This document shows, one piece after another, positions 9,274-18,151 of a DNA stretch of 64,000 nt. Source of the DNA: Endozoicomonas sp965232255 (lineage in GTDB: Bacteria; Pseudomonadota; Gammaproteobacteria; Pseudomonadales; Endozoicomonadaceae); NCBI GenBank assembly GCA_965232255.1, contig OZ246962.1:1860001-1924000 (forward strand). Direction: 5' to 3'. The translations under genes and the position numbers were made by a program. Each line of letters begins with the position of its first letter. The first letter of the stretch is position 1. Under the pieces are notes generated by a model that saw only the letters and a list, made by a program, of their open reading frames with translations, did no database searches and was not told where the DNA came from.

Positions 9274-9948
9274 TTAACTTTCAAATGAAAGTTTGTCGCC
9301 GAACTGTCCTTGCCAGTCGTTGCTGAATTGTTGCACCGCTGGCTCGATGGCCGGGTGTGACAGCATTTGTGCAGCAATGTCTACCGGAATGGTTATGGCA
9401 CCAATACCGAGCTTCATAACATCCATCACCTGTTGGGTATTTTTGAAACTGGCTGCCAACACCTTGCTGGGTAACTGGTTTTTTTCCAGCAACAGTTGAA
9501 TATCGGCCACCACAGCCACACCACTGCCGTTTAAAGCATCAATGCGGTTGACGTAGGGAGCCAAGTAATCGGCACCGCACAGGGCAGCCATAATGCCTTG
9601 CTGAACGCAGTAAATCGCTGTTGCCAGTACTGTCATTCCCTCTCTTTTCATTTGCCGGATGGCCGCCAGCCCCGGTTCCGTGGCTGGCACTTTTACCACC
9701 ATATCATAGGGTAACTCAACCATCTTCCGGGCCTCAGCCAACATCTGTTCAGTGGTCTGGCTTACTACCTGGGCATGGAATCGTGGCGTTCCATCGAGCA
9801 CATCGCTCATCCGGGCCAGCGTCTCCTGCAGCCCTTTGCCACTGCTGGCAAGAATGCTTGGGTTGGTGGTTATGCCCCTGAGGGGAAAACACTGATTAAA
9901 CCGCGCCGCTTGCATGGAATCTGCGGTATCCAGATAAAATTCGATCAT
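9274..9948 (-). CDS. fsa: fructose-6-phosphate aldolase (transaldolase-like)
   Basis: The 224-residue protein begins MIEFYLDTAD and continues GITTNPSILA, the hallmark of the small transaldolase / FSA subfamily. The Schiff-base lysine is in VVKVPAT (about residue 87), and DYLAPYVNRI follows. E. coli FsaA/FsaB are about 220 residues and cleave fructose 6-phosphate or 1-deoxyfructose 6-phosphate, the latter to glyceraldehyde 3-phosphate and hydroxyacetone. The gene is divergent from the glycyl-radical activase gene across 158 bases. In E. coli the glycyl-radical enzymes PflD and YbiW make 1-deoxyfructose 6-phosphate and FSA cleaves it, so a shared pathway is likely here. A 16-18 base palindrome overlaps the stop codon. 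Confidence 0.9.
   Translation of the reverse strand: MIEFYLDTADSMQAARFNQCFPLRGITTNPSILASSGKGLQETLARMSDVLDGTPRFHAQVVSQTTEQMLAEARKMVELPYDMVVKVPATEPGLAAIRQMKREGMTVLATAIYCVQQGIMAALCGADYLAPYVNRIDALNGSGVAVVADIQLLLEKNQLPSKVLAASFKNTQQVMDVMKLGIGAITIPVDIAAQMLSHPAIEPAVQQFSNDWQGQFGDKLSFES
9276..9293. promoter_or_regulatory. 18-bp palindrome at the fsa 3' end
   Basis: AACTTTCA-AA-TGAAAGTT is a perfect inverted repeat (8-base arms, 2-base centre) covering the last codons and stop of fsa. A near-identical site lies at 10055-10071. Confidence 0.6.
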
Positions 9949-10054
9949 TTTGGTCTTTCCGGGTGGGGGTTTTTCACTAACGACATACTGAACAACGGTA
10001 TGCTTGATGACTGTATACCCAACAACTACATCGGATATTGATTATTGTCAAAAA

Positions 10055-10071
10055 AACTTTCATTTGAAAGT
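10055..10071. promoter_or_regulatory. candidate operator between fsa and the activase gene
   Basis: AACTTTCA-TT-TGAAAGT matches the reverse complement of the palindrome at 9276-9293 and sits 36 bases before the activase start in the divergent intergenic region. It is a plausible site for the DeoR-type regulator encoded downstream; this is inference. Confidence 0.55.
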
Positions 10072-10106
10072 ATTAGTATTTCATTCGACAGGTCGATCAG
10101 CGGGTC

Positions 10107-11012
10107 ATGCCCATGTATTTCAATATCCAGCGATTCTCAACTCACGACGGTGATGGTATACGCTCAATCCTTTTTCTCAAAGGCTGCACTTTGGCCTGTA
10201 GCTGGTGTCAGAACCCGGAGAGCCTGTCGAAAAAACCAACCCTGTTGTTCGATAAGCAACTATGCTTGTCCGGGTGTCAGCAATGTACCAAAGTCTGTGA
10301 TCGCATCAGCAAGAAAGACGACATTATTGCTATTGATCGTCAGGCGGTGAAAACCGGCGATATCGAATCGCTGCGCGGGGTGTGCCCAACCGAGGCCTTG
10401 ACCGTGTGTGGGGAGCCAGCCCACGAAGATGAGTTGTTCAGTCAGTTACTGCGAGATAAACCCTTCTACGATCAGAGCCAGGGCGGTGTGACGTTTTCCG
10501 GCGGTGAGCCGCTGACACAGCCGGTACTGGTGACTAATCTGGCCCGACGTTTGCAGGCGTCTGGTGTCTCCAGTGCTATTGAGTCCTGCATGCATGTACC
10601 CTGGAAGCACGTTGCCAGTGCAGCACCATTTGTTGATACCTGGCTGGTGGATCTCAAGCACACTGATGATGCCAAGTTCAAGGCCTGGACTAAAGGCTCA
10701 TTGTCGCTTATCAAAGAGAACCTGAAACAGCTGGACACTGTCGCCCAGCGGATTATCCTGCGAGTCCCCGTGGTGCCCGGTTTTAACGACACGCTGGCAG
10801 AACTGCAGGCCATTATCGATTTTGCCGCTGGCCTGGAACACTGCCAGGAGCTGCACCTGCTGCCTTATCACATTCTGGGTATGGGCAAATACCAGCTGAT
10901 GGGAGTTGAGTATCAAGGCTCCCCGCAGCCGCTCAACAACCCACAACTGCTTAAAGATGCGCAAACCTACGCGCAACAATTCGCCAACATCACCACCATG
11001 ATTGGGGGATAA
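10107..11012 (+). CDS. glycyl-radical enzyme activating protein (radical SAM)
   Basis: The 301-residue protein has the radical-SAM cluster motif of PFL-type activases, CTLACSWC (C27-x3-C31-x2-C34). An inserted ferredoxin-like region follows with C53, C57, C60, C64 and a further CPTEA, then the GGVTFSGGEPL strand. It uses S-adenosylmethionine to place the glycyl radical on the partner enzyme, whose ATG lies 2 bases after its stop. It resembles PflC/YbiY more than PflA because of the extra cluster region. The ATG at 10107 is followed by a second ATG at 10113; neither has a strong ribosome site. The activity requires anoxic conditions. Confidence 0.9.
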   Translation: MPMYFNIQRFSTHDGDGIRSILFLKGCTLACSWCQNPESLSKKPTLLFDKQLCLSGCQQCTKVCDRISKKDDIIAIDRQAVKTGDIESLRGVCPTEALTVCGEPAHEDELFSQLLRDKPFYDQSQGGVTFSGGEPLTQPVLVTNLARRLQASGVSSAIESCMHVPWKHVASAAPFVDTWLVDLKHTDDAKFKAWTKGSLSLIKENLKQLDTVAQRIILRVPVVPGFNDTLAELQAIIDFAAGLEHCQELHLLPYHILGMGKYQLMGVEYQGSPQPLNNPQLLKDAQTYAQQFANITTMIGG

Positions 11013-11014
11013 CC

Positions 11015-13438
11015 ATGAACCTTAACTATCTTGCCGAACGTATTGCTGCTCATAAGTCTGCGCTGATCAATATTGTTACACCGCCGGTATGCACCGAACG
11101 GGCTGAGGCCTATACCCGCGTTTACCAGGCCAACGAAGATAAGCCAGTCATCATCCAGCGAGCACTGGCGCTGCAAGAACACTTGCGGACCCGCACCATC
11201 TGGATCAAGCACGATGAGTTGATCGTGGGTAATCAGGCCAGCAAGGTGCGAGCCGCACCTATCTTTCCCGAATACACTGTGCGCTGGATTGAGGCTGAAA
11301 TTGACGAACTGGCCGACCGTCCGGGCGCTGGTTTTGCCGTTACTGAAGCGGATAAAAAGATCATCCATACACTGACGCCGTACTGGCGTAACAAAACCGT
11401 TCAGGATCGTTGTTTTGGCCTGTTTACCGATGAGCAAAGTGCAATTATAGAAAGCGCCATTATCAAGGCCGAAGGCAACATGACCTCCGGCGATGCCCAC
11501 TTGGCCATTGATAATGAAAAACTACTGACCCTGGGCCTGGATGGTCTGATTGCTGAAGTAGATGGCCATCGTCGTAATAATGACGTAGCTACCTACGAAG
11601 GGTTGAAAAAAGAGCAGTTTTATAAAGCCGTAGATATTGTTTTACACGCCGTACAAGAGCATATCCACGCTTTCGCCAGACTGGCAGCAGATATGGCCGC
11701 AGCAGAAACTCGACCGGCTCGCCGACAAGAGCTGGAACAGATCGCCAACAACTGTCGCTTTATTGCTCACCATAAACCAGAAACCTTCTGGCAGGCACTG
11801 CAACTGTCTTACTTCATTCAGTTGCTGTTGCAGATTGAATCTAATGGTCACTCGGTATCGCTGGGTCGTCTGGATCAATACCTGCTGGAATACTATCTGC
11901 GTGATCTGGACAGTCAGGCCATCAGTAAAGAATTCGCCATCGAATTGCTGCAAAGCTGCTGGCTGAAACTGCTGGAAGTCAACAAAATCCGCTCCGGCGC
12001 TCACTCCAAGGCCTCTGCCGGTTCGCCCCTCTATCAAAACGTCTGTATTGGCGGCCAAAGGCTTGACGCCGATGGCGTAGCACACGACGCTGTCAACCCA
12101 TTATCCTGGGCAGTCCTGGAATCCTGCGGTCAGCTACGTTCCACGCAGCCGAACCTCAGCGTACGTTATCACGCCAACCTGGACCAATCGTTCTTGCTGG
12201 CCTGTATTGACGTGATCAAATGTGGCTTTGGCATGCCCGCCTTCAATAACGATGAGATTGTTATCCCCGAGTTCATCAAGCTGGGCGTAACCCGGGAGGA
12301 TGCTTACGACTATGCATCCATTGGCTGCATCGAAACGGCAGTTCCCGGTAAATGGGGCTATCGCTGCACCGGTATGAGCTTCACCAACTTTGCTCGTATC
12401 CTGCTGGCGGCGCTTAATAAAGGTATCGATGCCACCAGTGGTAAGGCGTTTTTACCCCACGACAAGTCGCTGGCCGAGGGCAACTTTACCAGCTTTGCTG
12501 AAGTGCAGGCGGCCTGGGCAGAGCAAATTCGCTATTACACCCGTAAATCCGTTGAGATTGATACCGTGGTTGACAGCGTATTGGAGCATCAGGCGCAAGA
12601 TATTCTCTGCTCGACATTAGTGGACAGTTGTCTTGCACGTGGCAAAACGATTAAGGAAGGTGGCGCTAAATACGACTGGATTTCTGGTTTGCAGGTGGGT
12701 ATTGCCAACCTGGGCAATAGCCTATCGGCCATTAAACATCTGTTGTTTGACGATCCGCAAATCAGTCAGCCGCAGCTGGCCAAGGCTCTGGCAGAAGACT
12801 TTTCCGGTGATGAAAACGAGCAATTACGACAACGACTGATTAATTTTGCCCCCAAATACGGCAATGATGATGATGCCGTGGATCAGTTGCTGGCCGAGGC
12901 TTACCAGGTCTACATTGATGAGCTCGACCAGTTCGTCAATACACGCCACGGTCGTGGTCCTATCGGCGGTGGCTACTATGCCGGCACCTCCAGCATCTCT
13001 GCCAACGTGCCCTTTGGCGCAGCAACCATGGCCACTCCCGATGGTCGCAAGGCAAAAACCCCACTGGCCGAAGGTGCCAGCCCATCCTCCGGCTCTGACC
13101 GTCTTGGACCGACTGCCGTCTATAACTCAGTGGCCAAGTTGCAAACGGACAAAATTCTCGGTGGTGTGCTGTTGAATCAGAAACTCTCACCGGCTGCGGT
13201 TGCTTCCGAGGCGGATAAGCAAAAGCTCTCCATGCTGATCCGGACTTTCTTTAATCATCACAAGGCGTGGCATGTACAGTACAACATTGTCTCCAGGGAG
13301 ACGTTGCTGGCAGCCAAAGCGCGCCCAGAGGATTATCGTGACCTGGTGGTGCGTGTTGCTGGCTATTCAGCCTTCTTCACTGCGTTATCTCCGGACGCCC
13401 AGGACGACATTATTGCTCGCACAGAGCACGAACTGTAA
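11015..13438 (+). CDS. glycyl-radical enzyme, PflD/YbiW type
   Basis: The 807-residue protein has the thiyl Cys in ASIGCIE (C438) followed two residues later by Glu440, and the radical Gly in VRVAGYSAFF (about G783). The single Cys with GCxE is the pattern of radical dehydratases and C-O lyases rather than of pyruvate formate-lyase, which has adjacent Cys-Cys. Its length is close to YbiW (about 810). YbiW and PflD were reported to open the ring of 1,5-anhydroglucitol- or 1,5-anhydromannitol-6-phosphate, giving 1-deoxyfructose 6-phosphate for FSA. The neighbouring fsa gene supports that reaction here. Neither the gldA-type reductase nor the PTS genes of the E. coli pathway are in this locus. 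Other substrates of the GCxE class cannot be excluded. Confidence 0.88.
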   Translation: MNLNYLAERIAAHKSALINIVTPPVCTERAEAYTRVYQANEDKPVIIQRALALQEHLRTRTIWIKHDELIVGNQASKVRAAPIFPEYTVRWIEAEIDELADRPGAGFAVTEADKKIIHTLTPYWRNKTVQDRCFGLFTDEQSAIIESAIIKAEGNMTSGDAHLAIDNEKLLTLGLDGLIAEVDGHRRNNDVATYEGLKKEQFYKAVDIVLHAVQEHIHAFARLAADMAAAETRPARRQELEQIANNCRFIAHHKPETFWQALQLSYFIQLLLQIESNGHSVSLGRLDQYLLEYYLRDLDSQAISKEFAIELLQSCWLKLLEVNKIRSGAHSKASAGSPLYQNVCIGGQRLDADGVAHDAVNPLSWAVLESCGQLRSTQPNLSVRYHANLDQSFLLACIDVIKCGFGMPAFNNDEIVIPEFIKLGVTREDAYDYASIGCIETAVPGKWGYRCTGMSFTNFARILLAALNKGIDATSGKAFLPHDKSLAEGNFTSFAEVQAAWAEQIRYYTRKSVEIDTVVDSVLEHQAQDILCSTLVDSCLARGKTIKEGGAKYDWISGLQVGIANLGNSLSAIKHLLFDDPQISQPQLAKALAEDFSGDENEQLRQRLINFAPKYGNDDDAVDQLLAEAYQVYIDELDQFVNTRHGRGPIGGGYYAGTSSISANVPFGAATMATPDGRKAKTPLAEGASPSSGSDRLGPTAVYNSVAKLQTDKILGGVLLNQKLSPAAVASEADKQKLSMLIRTFFNHHKAWHVQYNIVSRETLLAAKARPEDYRDLVVRVAGYSAFFTALSPDAQDDIIARTEHEL

Positions 13439-13465
13439 TCCATTACAGCTCTATTGACGCGCCAG

Positions 13466-13494
13466 CGGCTGAAGGTTACTTTCAGCCGTTGTTT
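13466..13494 (+). terminator. possible rho-independent terminator
   Basis: CGGCTGAA, a 7-base loop and TTCAGCCG form a perfect 8-bp stem followed by TTGTTT. It would end or attenuate transcription between the glycyl-radical enzyme and the DeoR gene. The T-tract is weak. Confidence 0.5.
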
Positions 13495-13517
13495 GTCCTT
13501 GTTAATCCGGAGACTCT

Positions 13518-14261
13518 GTGAAAGCCCGACAGCTGAAGATATTGGATATTGTTAACAGTCACAGACGCATTCCGGTATCGCAGCTGGCGGAACTGACCGG
13601 AGTTTCTGGTGTCACCATTCGTCATGACCTGAACCACCTGGAAGAGGAAGGTTATCTCAAGCGGGTACACGGTGCTGCCGTGGCCGTAACCAGCGATGAT
13701 ATTGATAGCCGCCTTGAGGTACGCTACGAGGTTAAACAGGCATTGGCAAACCGGGCTGCTGAACTGGTTAAGCCGCAGGAGTCTGTGTTAATCGAGGGGG
13801 GTAGTGCCAACACCTTGCTGGCCAAAGTGCTGGCACAGCGCGGTGATGTCACCATCATTACAGCATCGTCGTATATTGCTCACCATATTCGCAATACGGC
13901 AGCCAACATCATCCTGCTAGGCGGTGTTTTTCAACATCAGGGCGAGAGCCTGGTGGGACCACTGACTAAATTGTGTCTGGATCATCTGCACTTTAGTACT
14001 GCCTTTTTGGGTATTGATGGTTTTGATGCCCACTCTGGTTTTACCAGCCGGGATATGATGCGCGCCGATATTGCCAATCACATCATCAACAAATGCCAGC
14101 GCAATATCGTTATTACCGATTCCAGCAAGTTTGGACAAATTCATGCGGCTAAAATTGCCGACAAGATGAGTGATATCGCCATCTTGATAACTGACCGTGA
14201 GGCACCAGGGGAGGCGATGGCGTTGATGCGTCAAAGTGGTGTCGAGGTGATTTATGTATAG
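13518..14261 (+). CDS. DeoR/GlpR family transcriptional regulator
   Basis: The 247-residue protein begins at a GTG with GGAG six bases upstream. Residues 1-60 form the DeoR helix-turn-helix (ISQLAELTGVS-like: VSQLAELTGVSGVTIRHDL), and the rest is the sugar-phosphate sensing DeoRC domain with the conserved IEGGS, LLGG and GIDGFD motifs (D-rich ligand loop). Such regulators repress sugar catabolic genes until a phosphorylated intermediate binds. Its place 79 bases after the glycyl-radical enzyme suggests that it controls this cluster, and a phosphorylated anhydrohexitol or deoxyketose would be a natural ligand. The paired palindromes at 9276 and 10055 are candidate operators. Confidence 0.9.
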   Translation: MKARQLKILDIVNSHRRIPVSQLAELTGVSGVTIRHDLNHLEEEGYLKRVHGAAVAVTSDDIDSRLEVRYEVKQALANRAAELVKPQESVLIEGGSANTLLAKVLAQRGDVTIITASSYIAHHIRNTAANIILLGGVFQHQGESLVGPLTKLCLDHLHFSTAFLGIDGFDAHSGFTSRDMMRADIANHIINKCQRNIVITDSSKFGQIHAAKIADKMSDIAILITDREAPGEAMALMRQSGVEVIYV

Positions 14262-14297
14262 CAGGACTGCTGGCTTCTACTCCCACCCCTGACCGGG

Positions 14298-16796
14298 CTA
14301 CGGAGTCTGCGCTATCACTTTGCGCTCACCAAAAAAACCTGCCTCAGGTGCGTCTGCCTTTTGATGGTTCTCCTGTTGGTCGCTCGTTTGGTAATAAAGT
14401 GGGTCCGCTATCCGTTTTAAGGCAAAAAACTTGTGGCTTTTCTCCACGTGCAGCTCTTTCATCTTGTGGTTTCGAACCAGGGCGCTCCACTCCGAAAAAA
14501 TATGCCCAAAACCAGAGCACCCAGAGCGCAGACGCTTGCAAGCTTCATAATCCAGTTTTTTATCAGGATAGCGCTCATGCAGGCTGATCAGCACCTCTTT
14601 AAGCCGATCACTGCGCACTCGGCGCTCAAGGGGTGATTCAAGATAACAGGCCATGGCCCGGGCAACCCAGTCCAGGGCGAAATTGAGTGTATGTTCTTTG
14701 GATACAGCCTGATCCTGCTTCATGGTCCGCAGGTCGGACTCCAGCACTTCCGGCTCCATCTGGATCGGCGAGATGCATTGACGCAGGTAAAACCAGGCGG
14801 CATCCTCGCAAATGCGCCCGTAAACCAGGTCATCTTGCAACCAGCGTTCAATACATTTTTTTTCTCCGGCAAGGTCTGCCCCATCACGATAGACATTAAC
14901 CTGACGAATAAACTTCTGAACCAGCCAATTATGGTCGCTGAAACTCCCGCTTTTCGGCCTGAACGCGGCAAGATCCCGGGTTTTCTTTGCCCTGGCAGAG
15001 GAAACTGTAGTAAAGCCAACCGGAACCTGATCTGCCGTCAGCGTCTCTCTTTCATCATTATCCTGATTCTGATTATCCTGATTGTGCCCAGATGTGCTGG
15101 CCGCTAGATCTTCAGGCGGCAACACACTGCTGTTCTTCGGTGATCCATCGGGACTCAGTGTTGGCACCGTTGCCACTGCTTCATTGGCACTTTGTTGTGG
15201 TAGGGCGTCTATAGCTCTATTAGCCTTTTTTCTTTGTCGAGATCGTGTTTTGCCTGCCTTTTCCTGGGGCTGTTCGAGGGCTGATGTATCGTCCACAGAC
15301 TCAGGGACTGTCGGAATATTCAGTTCACAGATTTCAATAAGCGACTCTAGTCGTTTTTTTAGCGACTCAGGCAAATCGTCATGACTGTATAGCTGCCGGT
15401 ACTGCTCCCGAGCCTTGGCAAAAAGCCCAAAACCGAAGTAGATATCACCGGCATTTTTATGCAATAAAGGATAAGCCCCGGTTTCAGCCGCATTAACCAA
15501 GTGAACCAGTGCGGTCATGGGGCGGCGATCAACACTCGATGAGCACCAGTACATCAAGCCTATCGTCAGTCGAATTAATCCTGTAAGACAAGGTGAGTCC
15601 TGAACCCGCTGATCTTGCAGGAGCTGGATATGGCGATGCCTGCGGGCAGCTGTTCCCTTATCATGTTGTTTAAATAATTCTCCGCGCATGCTCTTGAACT
15701 GCCGCTTGCTGATAAACTGTTTGCCCGCCTGGGTGATCATGCTATTTATATCTTCGTATGAACAGCGGGCATTGAGGTTACGGATATAATCCTTTCCCCC
15801 GACTGTGCGTGAGTTAACAATATCCGACCATTCAGCAAATACTATCATCTGAACCGACTCGGGTGTTTTGGAGTGTTGTTCGAGCCACTTGTTGTTGGTA
15901 ACCGGCACATCGTTGAGTATTGCGGCTATTTGCGCCATAAATACGTGGACTGGCGAGATCTCAAAGGAGTCAACGCATGCTATCAGTTTATCCAGCTTGT
16001 TGAAATAAACTGCTGTATCTTCCGCGGCTGCGGCGAATACATTGATCAGCATATTCAATTCATCGGCTCGACGCAGAAAAGGCGCCAGCAGTGATGGCAG
16101 GAAAAAAGGTGAAAACAGATAGCGGTTTTCATCATCCAAAGCCAGCCTGATCAGAAGCCAGGCACCAGGGAAGAATTCTGTTTCCTGAACCAGTTCGTAC
16201 AACTCTTGAACCTGTTCTGTCTGTATAGTGCTGACTGGCTGAGTGGACATTTGCCGGTAGAGTTCAACACTGCGCAGATACTGGCTAAAAAATGTCGCAT
16301 CCATGTTGGCTACGGCTTGCAAAATGGTACTGTCTGGACACGCACGGAATGAAAATTGGTAGGCAAGGACTAGTGAAATCAGGATATTACACTTTTTACT
16401 GTTGCTGATACTCGCTGTGATCTGTGCTGCAAACTCCCGGTAAATTTCTGCTGCGTAATCGAGCATACCCTCCCTGGAGTAAAAGGGATGAGACCAGCCA
16501 AACTGTGACAGAACGGCCACAAGTTTTTGCGTATTTTCCAGATGGTTGTGAACTTCGCTATTGACCGGCAGCCCGCGAAGTTTTCTCGATGGCAGGCAGT
16601 CGGACTCCATCAGAACGGTACTGAAACCGCAATCAAGCGCTTTGCGAGCCAACTGTTGTATATCAACGGTATCTAGGCCAGTAATATCACGACCCCACAA
16701 GCTGGCAGCGGCGGAGGCACCGTCCTTTTCCGACTCATTGTGACAAGGAGCAGCTGCCCCGGTCTTGTCACAACTTGATACTGGCAAGGAATTCAA
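14298..16796 (-). CDS. unrecognised 832-residue protein
   Basis: The start is a TTG with a strong AAGGAG six bases upstream. I recognise no family. The first about 490 residues are predicted largely helical and include a TPR-like stretch at about 445-470 (AGDIYFGFGLFAKAREQYRQ). A polar linker (about 500-610) contains a basic cluster at 516-527 (GKTRSRQRKKAN) that would look like a nuclear localisation signal in a eukaryotic cell. The last 200 residues are again helical, with several Trp and Cys. There is no signal peptide or membrane segment. The gene stands alone between the DeoR gene and the DUF1820 gene. A host-directed effector or a lineage-specific helical protein are both possible. Confidence 0.75.
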   Translation of the reverse strand: MNSLPVSSCDKTGAAAPCHNESEKDGASAAASLWGRDITGLDTVDIQQLARKALDCGFSTVLMESDCLPSRKLRGLPVNSEVHNHLENTQKLVAVLSQFGWSHPFYSREGMLDYAAEIYREFAAQITASISNSKKCNILISLVLAYQFSFRACPDSTILQAVANMDATFFSQYLRSVELYRQMSTQPVSTIQTEQVQELYELVQETEFFPGAWLLIRLALDDENRYLFSPFFLPSLLAPFLRRADELNMLINVFAAAAEDTAVYFNKLDKLIACVDSFEISPVHVFMAQIAAILNDVPVTNNKWLEQHSKTPESVQMIVFAEWSDIVNSRTVGGKDYIRNLNARCSYEDINSMITQAGKQFISKRQFKSMRGELFKQHDKGTAARRHRHIQLLQDQRVQDSPCLTGLIRLTIGLMYWCSSSVDRRPMTALVHLVNAAETGAYPLLHKNAGDIYFGFGLFAKAREQYRQLYSHDDLPESLKKRLESLIEICELNIPTVPESVDDTSALEQPQEKAGKTRSRQRKKANRAIDALPQQSANEAVATVPTLSPDGSPKNSSVLPPEDLAASTSGHNQDNQNQDNDERETLTADQVPVGFTTVSSARAKKTRDLAAFRPKSGSFSDHNWLVQKFIRQVNVYRDGADLAGEKKCIERWLQDDLVYGRICEDAAWFYLRQCISPIQMEPEVLESDLRTMKQDQAVSKEHTLNFALDWVARAMACYLESPLERRVRSDRLKEVLISLHERYPDKKLDYEACKRLRSGCSGFGHIFSEWSALVRNHKMKELHVEKSHKFFALKRIADPLYYQTSDQQENHQKADAPEAGFFGERKVIAQTP

Positions 16797-17284
16797 TGAG
16801 TTCTCCTTATAATACCAACAGCAATACCAACAGATTTACGGCGCAGACTCCATTACCATGCAGTCGCATGGATAATGCAACTGACTCCGCTGCTTTTATA
16901 TTTGCGTAAGCATATTTGAGCAAGGTAGATCAATCGCATCGGCGTGCATATATCGCTATCTTTAAAAACGTGTTTATTTTGATTTCATTCCGCACTTAGC
17001 CTTGGAGTCAAGAATCACATGGTAAGTTCCAATCAAGCCGATAAGCTGCTGGATTATTTGTGGGTATATACGGCATGAGGTTATTTTTCACAGCAAATGC
17101 CTGAACAGGATTGGATACTGTTTACTGGTTGCTGCCACCAGGCAAAGAGCAACCAGCCACGCTGCGTATTGTCAGGTAAAAAAGACCTTTCTCGTCAGGA
17201 ACAGCATTCAGGAGCAGCATAATGGCTTCTGGCATGATGAGTGCACCGATATTCCCACATTTCATGTAAGAATATCGGCGGTTA
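16797..17284. other. intergenic region, 488 bp
   Basis: No supported gene; the 87-residue minus-strand ORF at 17122-17385 overlaps the DUF1820 gene in another frame. The region holds the promoter side of the 832-residue gene and the long hairpin at 17246-17278. Confidence 0.5.
17246..17278. terminator. 33-base hairpin downstream of the DUF1820 gene
   Basis: CCGATATTC pairs perfectly with GAATATCGG, and the inner bases extend the stem to about 15 pairs with two wobbles around a 3-base loop. It lies 7 bases after the minus-strand stop. There is no clear T-tract, so it may protect the 3' end of the mRNA rather than terminate by itself. Confidence 0.5.
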
Positions 17285-17611
17285 TCAATCTCTGGAGGGC
17301 AGGTGGTGTACCGTGGGAAAAGGCTTGACGTTATCACCCTTGGTTTTGAAAACCTTACTGGCTCCCTCTTTCTCAACTTCATCAATACGTATGATGGTAT
17401 TTAGAGGAATATAGCTGCGCTTGACCCCTTCAAAGGCAGCCTTGAGTTTCTCTTCGCCCGGATCCACCACAACCTGGCTGCGCTCACCGAAGACAAATTC
17501 CTCTACCTCAATGAAGCCCCAGAGCTCACTCTGGAAGATCTGACGGGCGTATATTTCAAATACCTCACCCTGGTTCTGAAAGATCACACGAAAAATGGGG
17601 TTTTTTGCCAT
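17285..17611 (-). CDS. DUF1820 family protein
   Basis: The 108-residue protein reads MAKNPIFRVIFQNQGEVFEI, then YARQIFQSELWGFIEVEEFVF, then EEKLKAAFEGVKRSYIPLNTIIRIDEVEKEG. This is the conserved pattern of the small DUF1820 proteins found in Pseudomonas and relatives. No catalytic residues are apparent and the function is unknown. It is a cytoplasmic single-domain protein of normal length. It lies 198 bases downstream of mlaB on the same strand but is probably a separate unit. Confidence 0.85.
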   Translation of the reverse strand: MAKNPIFRVIFQNQGEVFEIYARQIFQSELWGFIEVEEFVFGERSQVVVDPGEEKLKAAFEGVKRSYIPLNTIIRIDEVEKEGASKVFKTKGDNVKPFPTVHHLPSRD

Positions 17612-17809
17612 CGAGTTCTATTACCACGTTAACAATATGGCTCAGGTCGTTATCAGGGGGAACTGACAACAGATTTCAGGGAGCAGATCATAACACAAAG
17701 CAAATTGACTGTTTTGCAGTTTCTTGTGCGGGCTATCCTTAGCCGGGCTGACAAGATCACCTTCAGCAGCGGGAGCGCACAGCGGTAGTATGTGGGCAAA
17801 AGAAGTGAG

Positions 17810-18151
17810 TCAGGAGGTATTTTCATGGGCGTGGGTATGGGCGCTTTCCCGCGCCAACGATATCCCGAGAAGTTCCGCCACATCGCAGACGCGGGCCAGG
17901 GCCACCAACTCGTCGGGCGCTTTGACAAAAGTAATGGTCTTCTGGTTTTCTATGGCCAACCGAGTCCACGCGAGACAGACGGCCAAAGCCGAGCTATCAG
18001 CGCGGGTGATGCCAGCCAGATCAATATTCCAGCCAGCAGCAGTCGTTGCCAGCAGGAGAGAACAGCCCTGCAGTCCCACGTCGGGTGAGGTGGCAAAAGT
18101 GATGGCACCGCTGAGCCGGAACTGCCCCGGCGATACCTCGGTCAGACTCAT
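17810..18151 (-). CDS. mlaB: STAS-domain phospholipid transport protein MlaB
   Basis: The 113-residue protein consists of one STAS domain, with the characteristic segment IDLAGITRADSSALAV where the Ser-Ser pair corresponds to the phosphorylation-site loop of anti-sigma antagonist relatives. MlaB binds the ATPase MlaF on the cytoplasmic face and stabilises the MlaFEDB complex. Its ATG overlaps the mlaC stop (TCAT on the plus strand at 18148-18151), showing translational coupling. It is the last gene of the mlaFEDCB operon; the His-rich tail is not conserved. Confidence 0.9.
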   Translation of the reverse strand: MSLTEVSPGQFRLSGAITFATSPDVGLQGCSLLLATTAAGWNIDLAGITRADSSALAVCLAWTRLAIENQKTITFVKAPDELVALARVCDVAELLGISLARESAHTHAHENTS

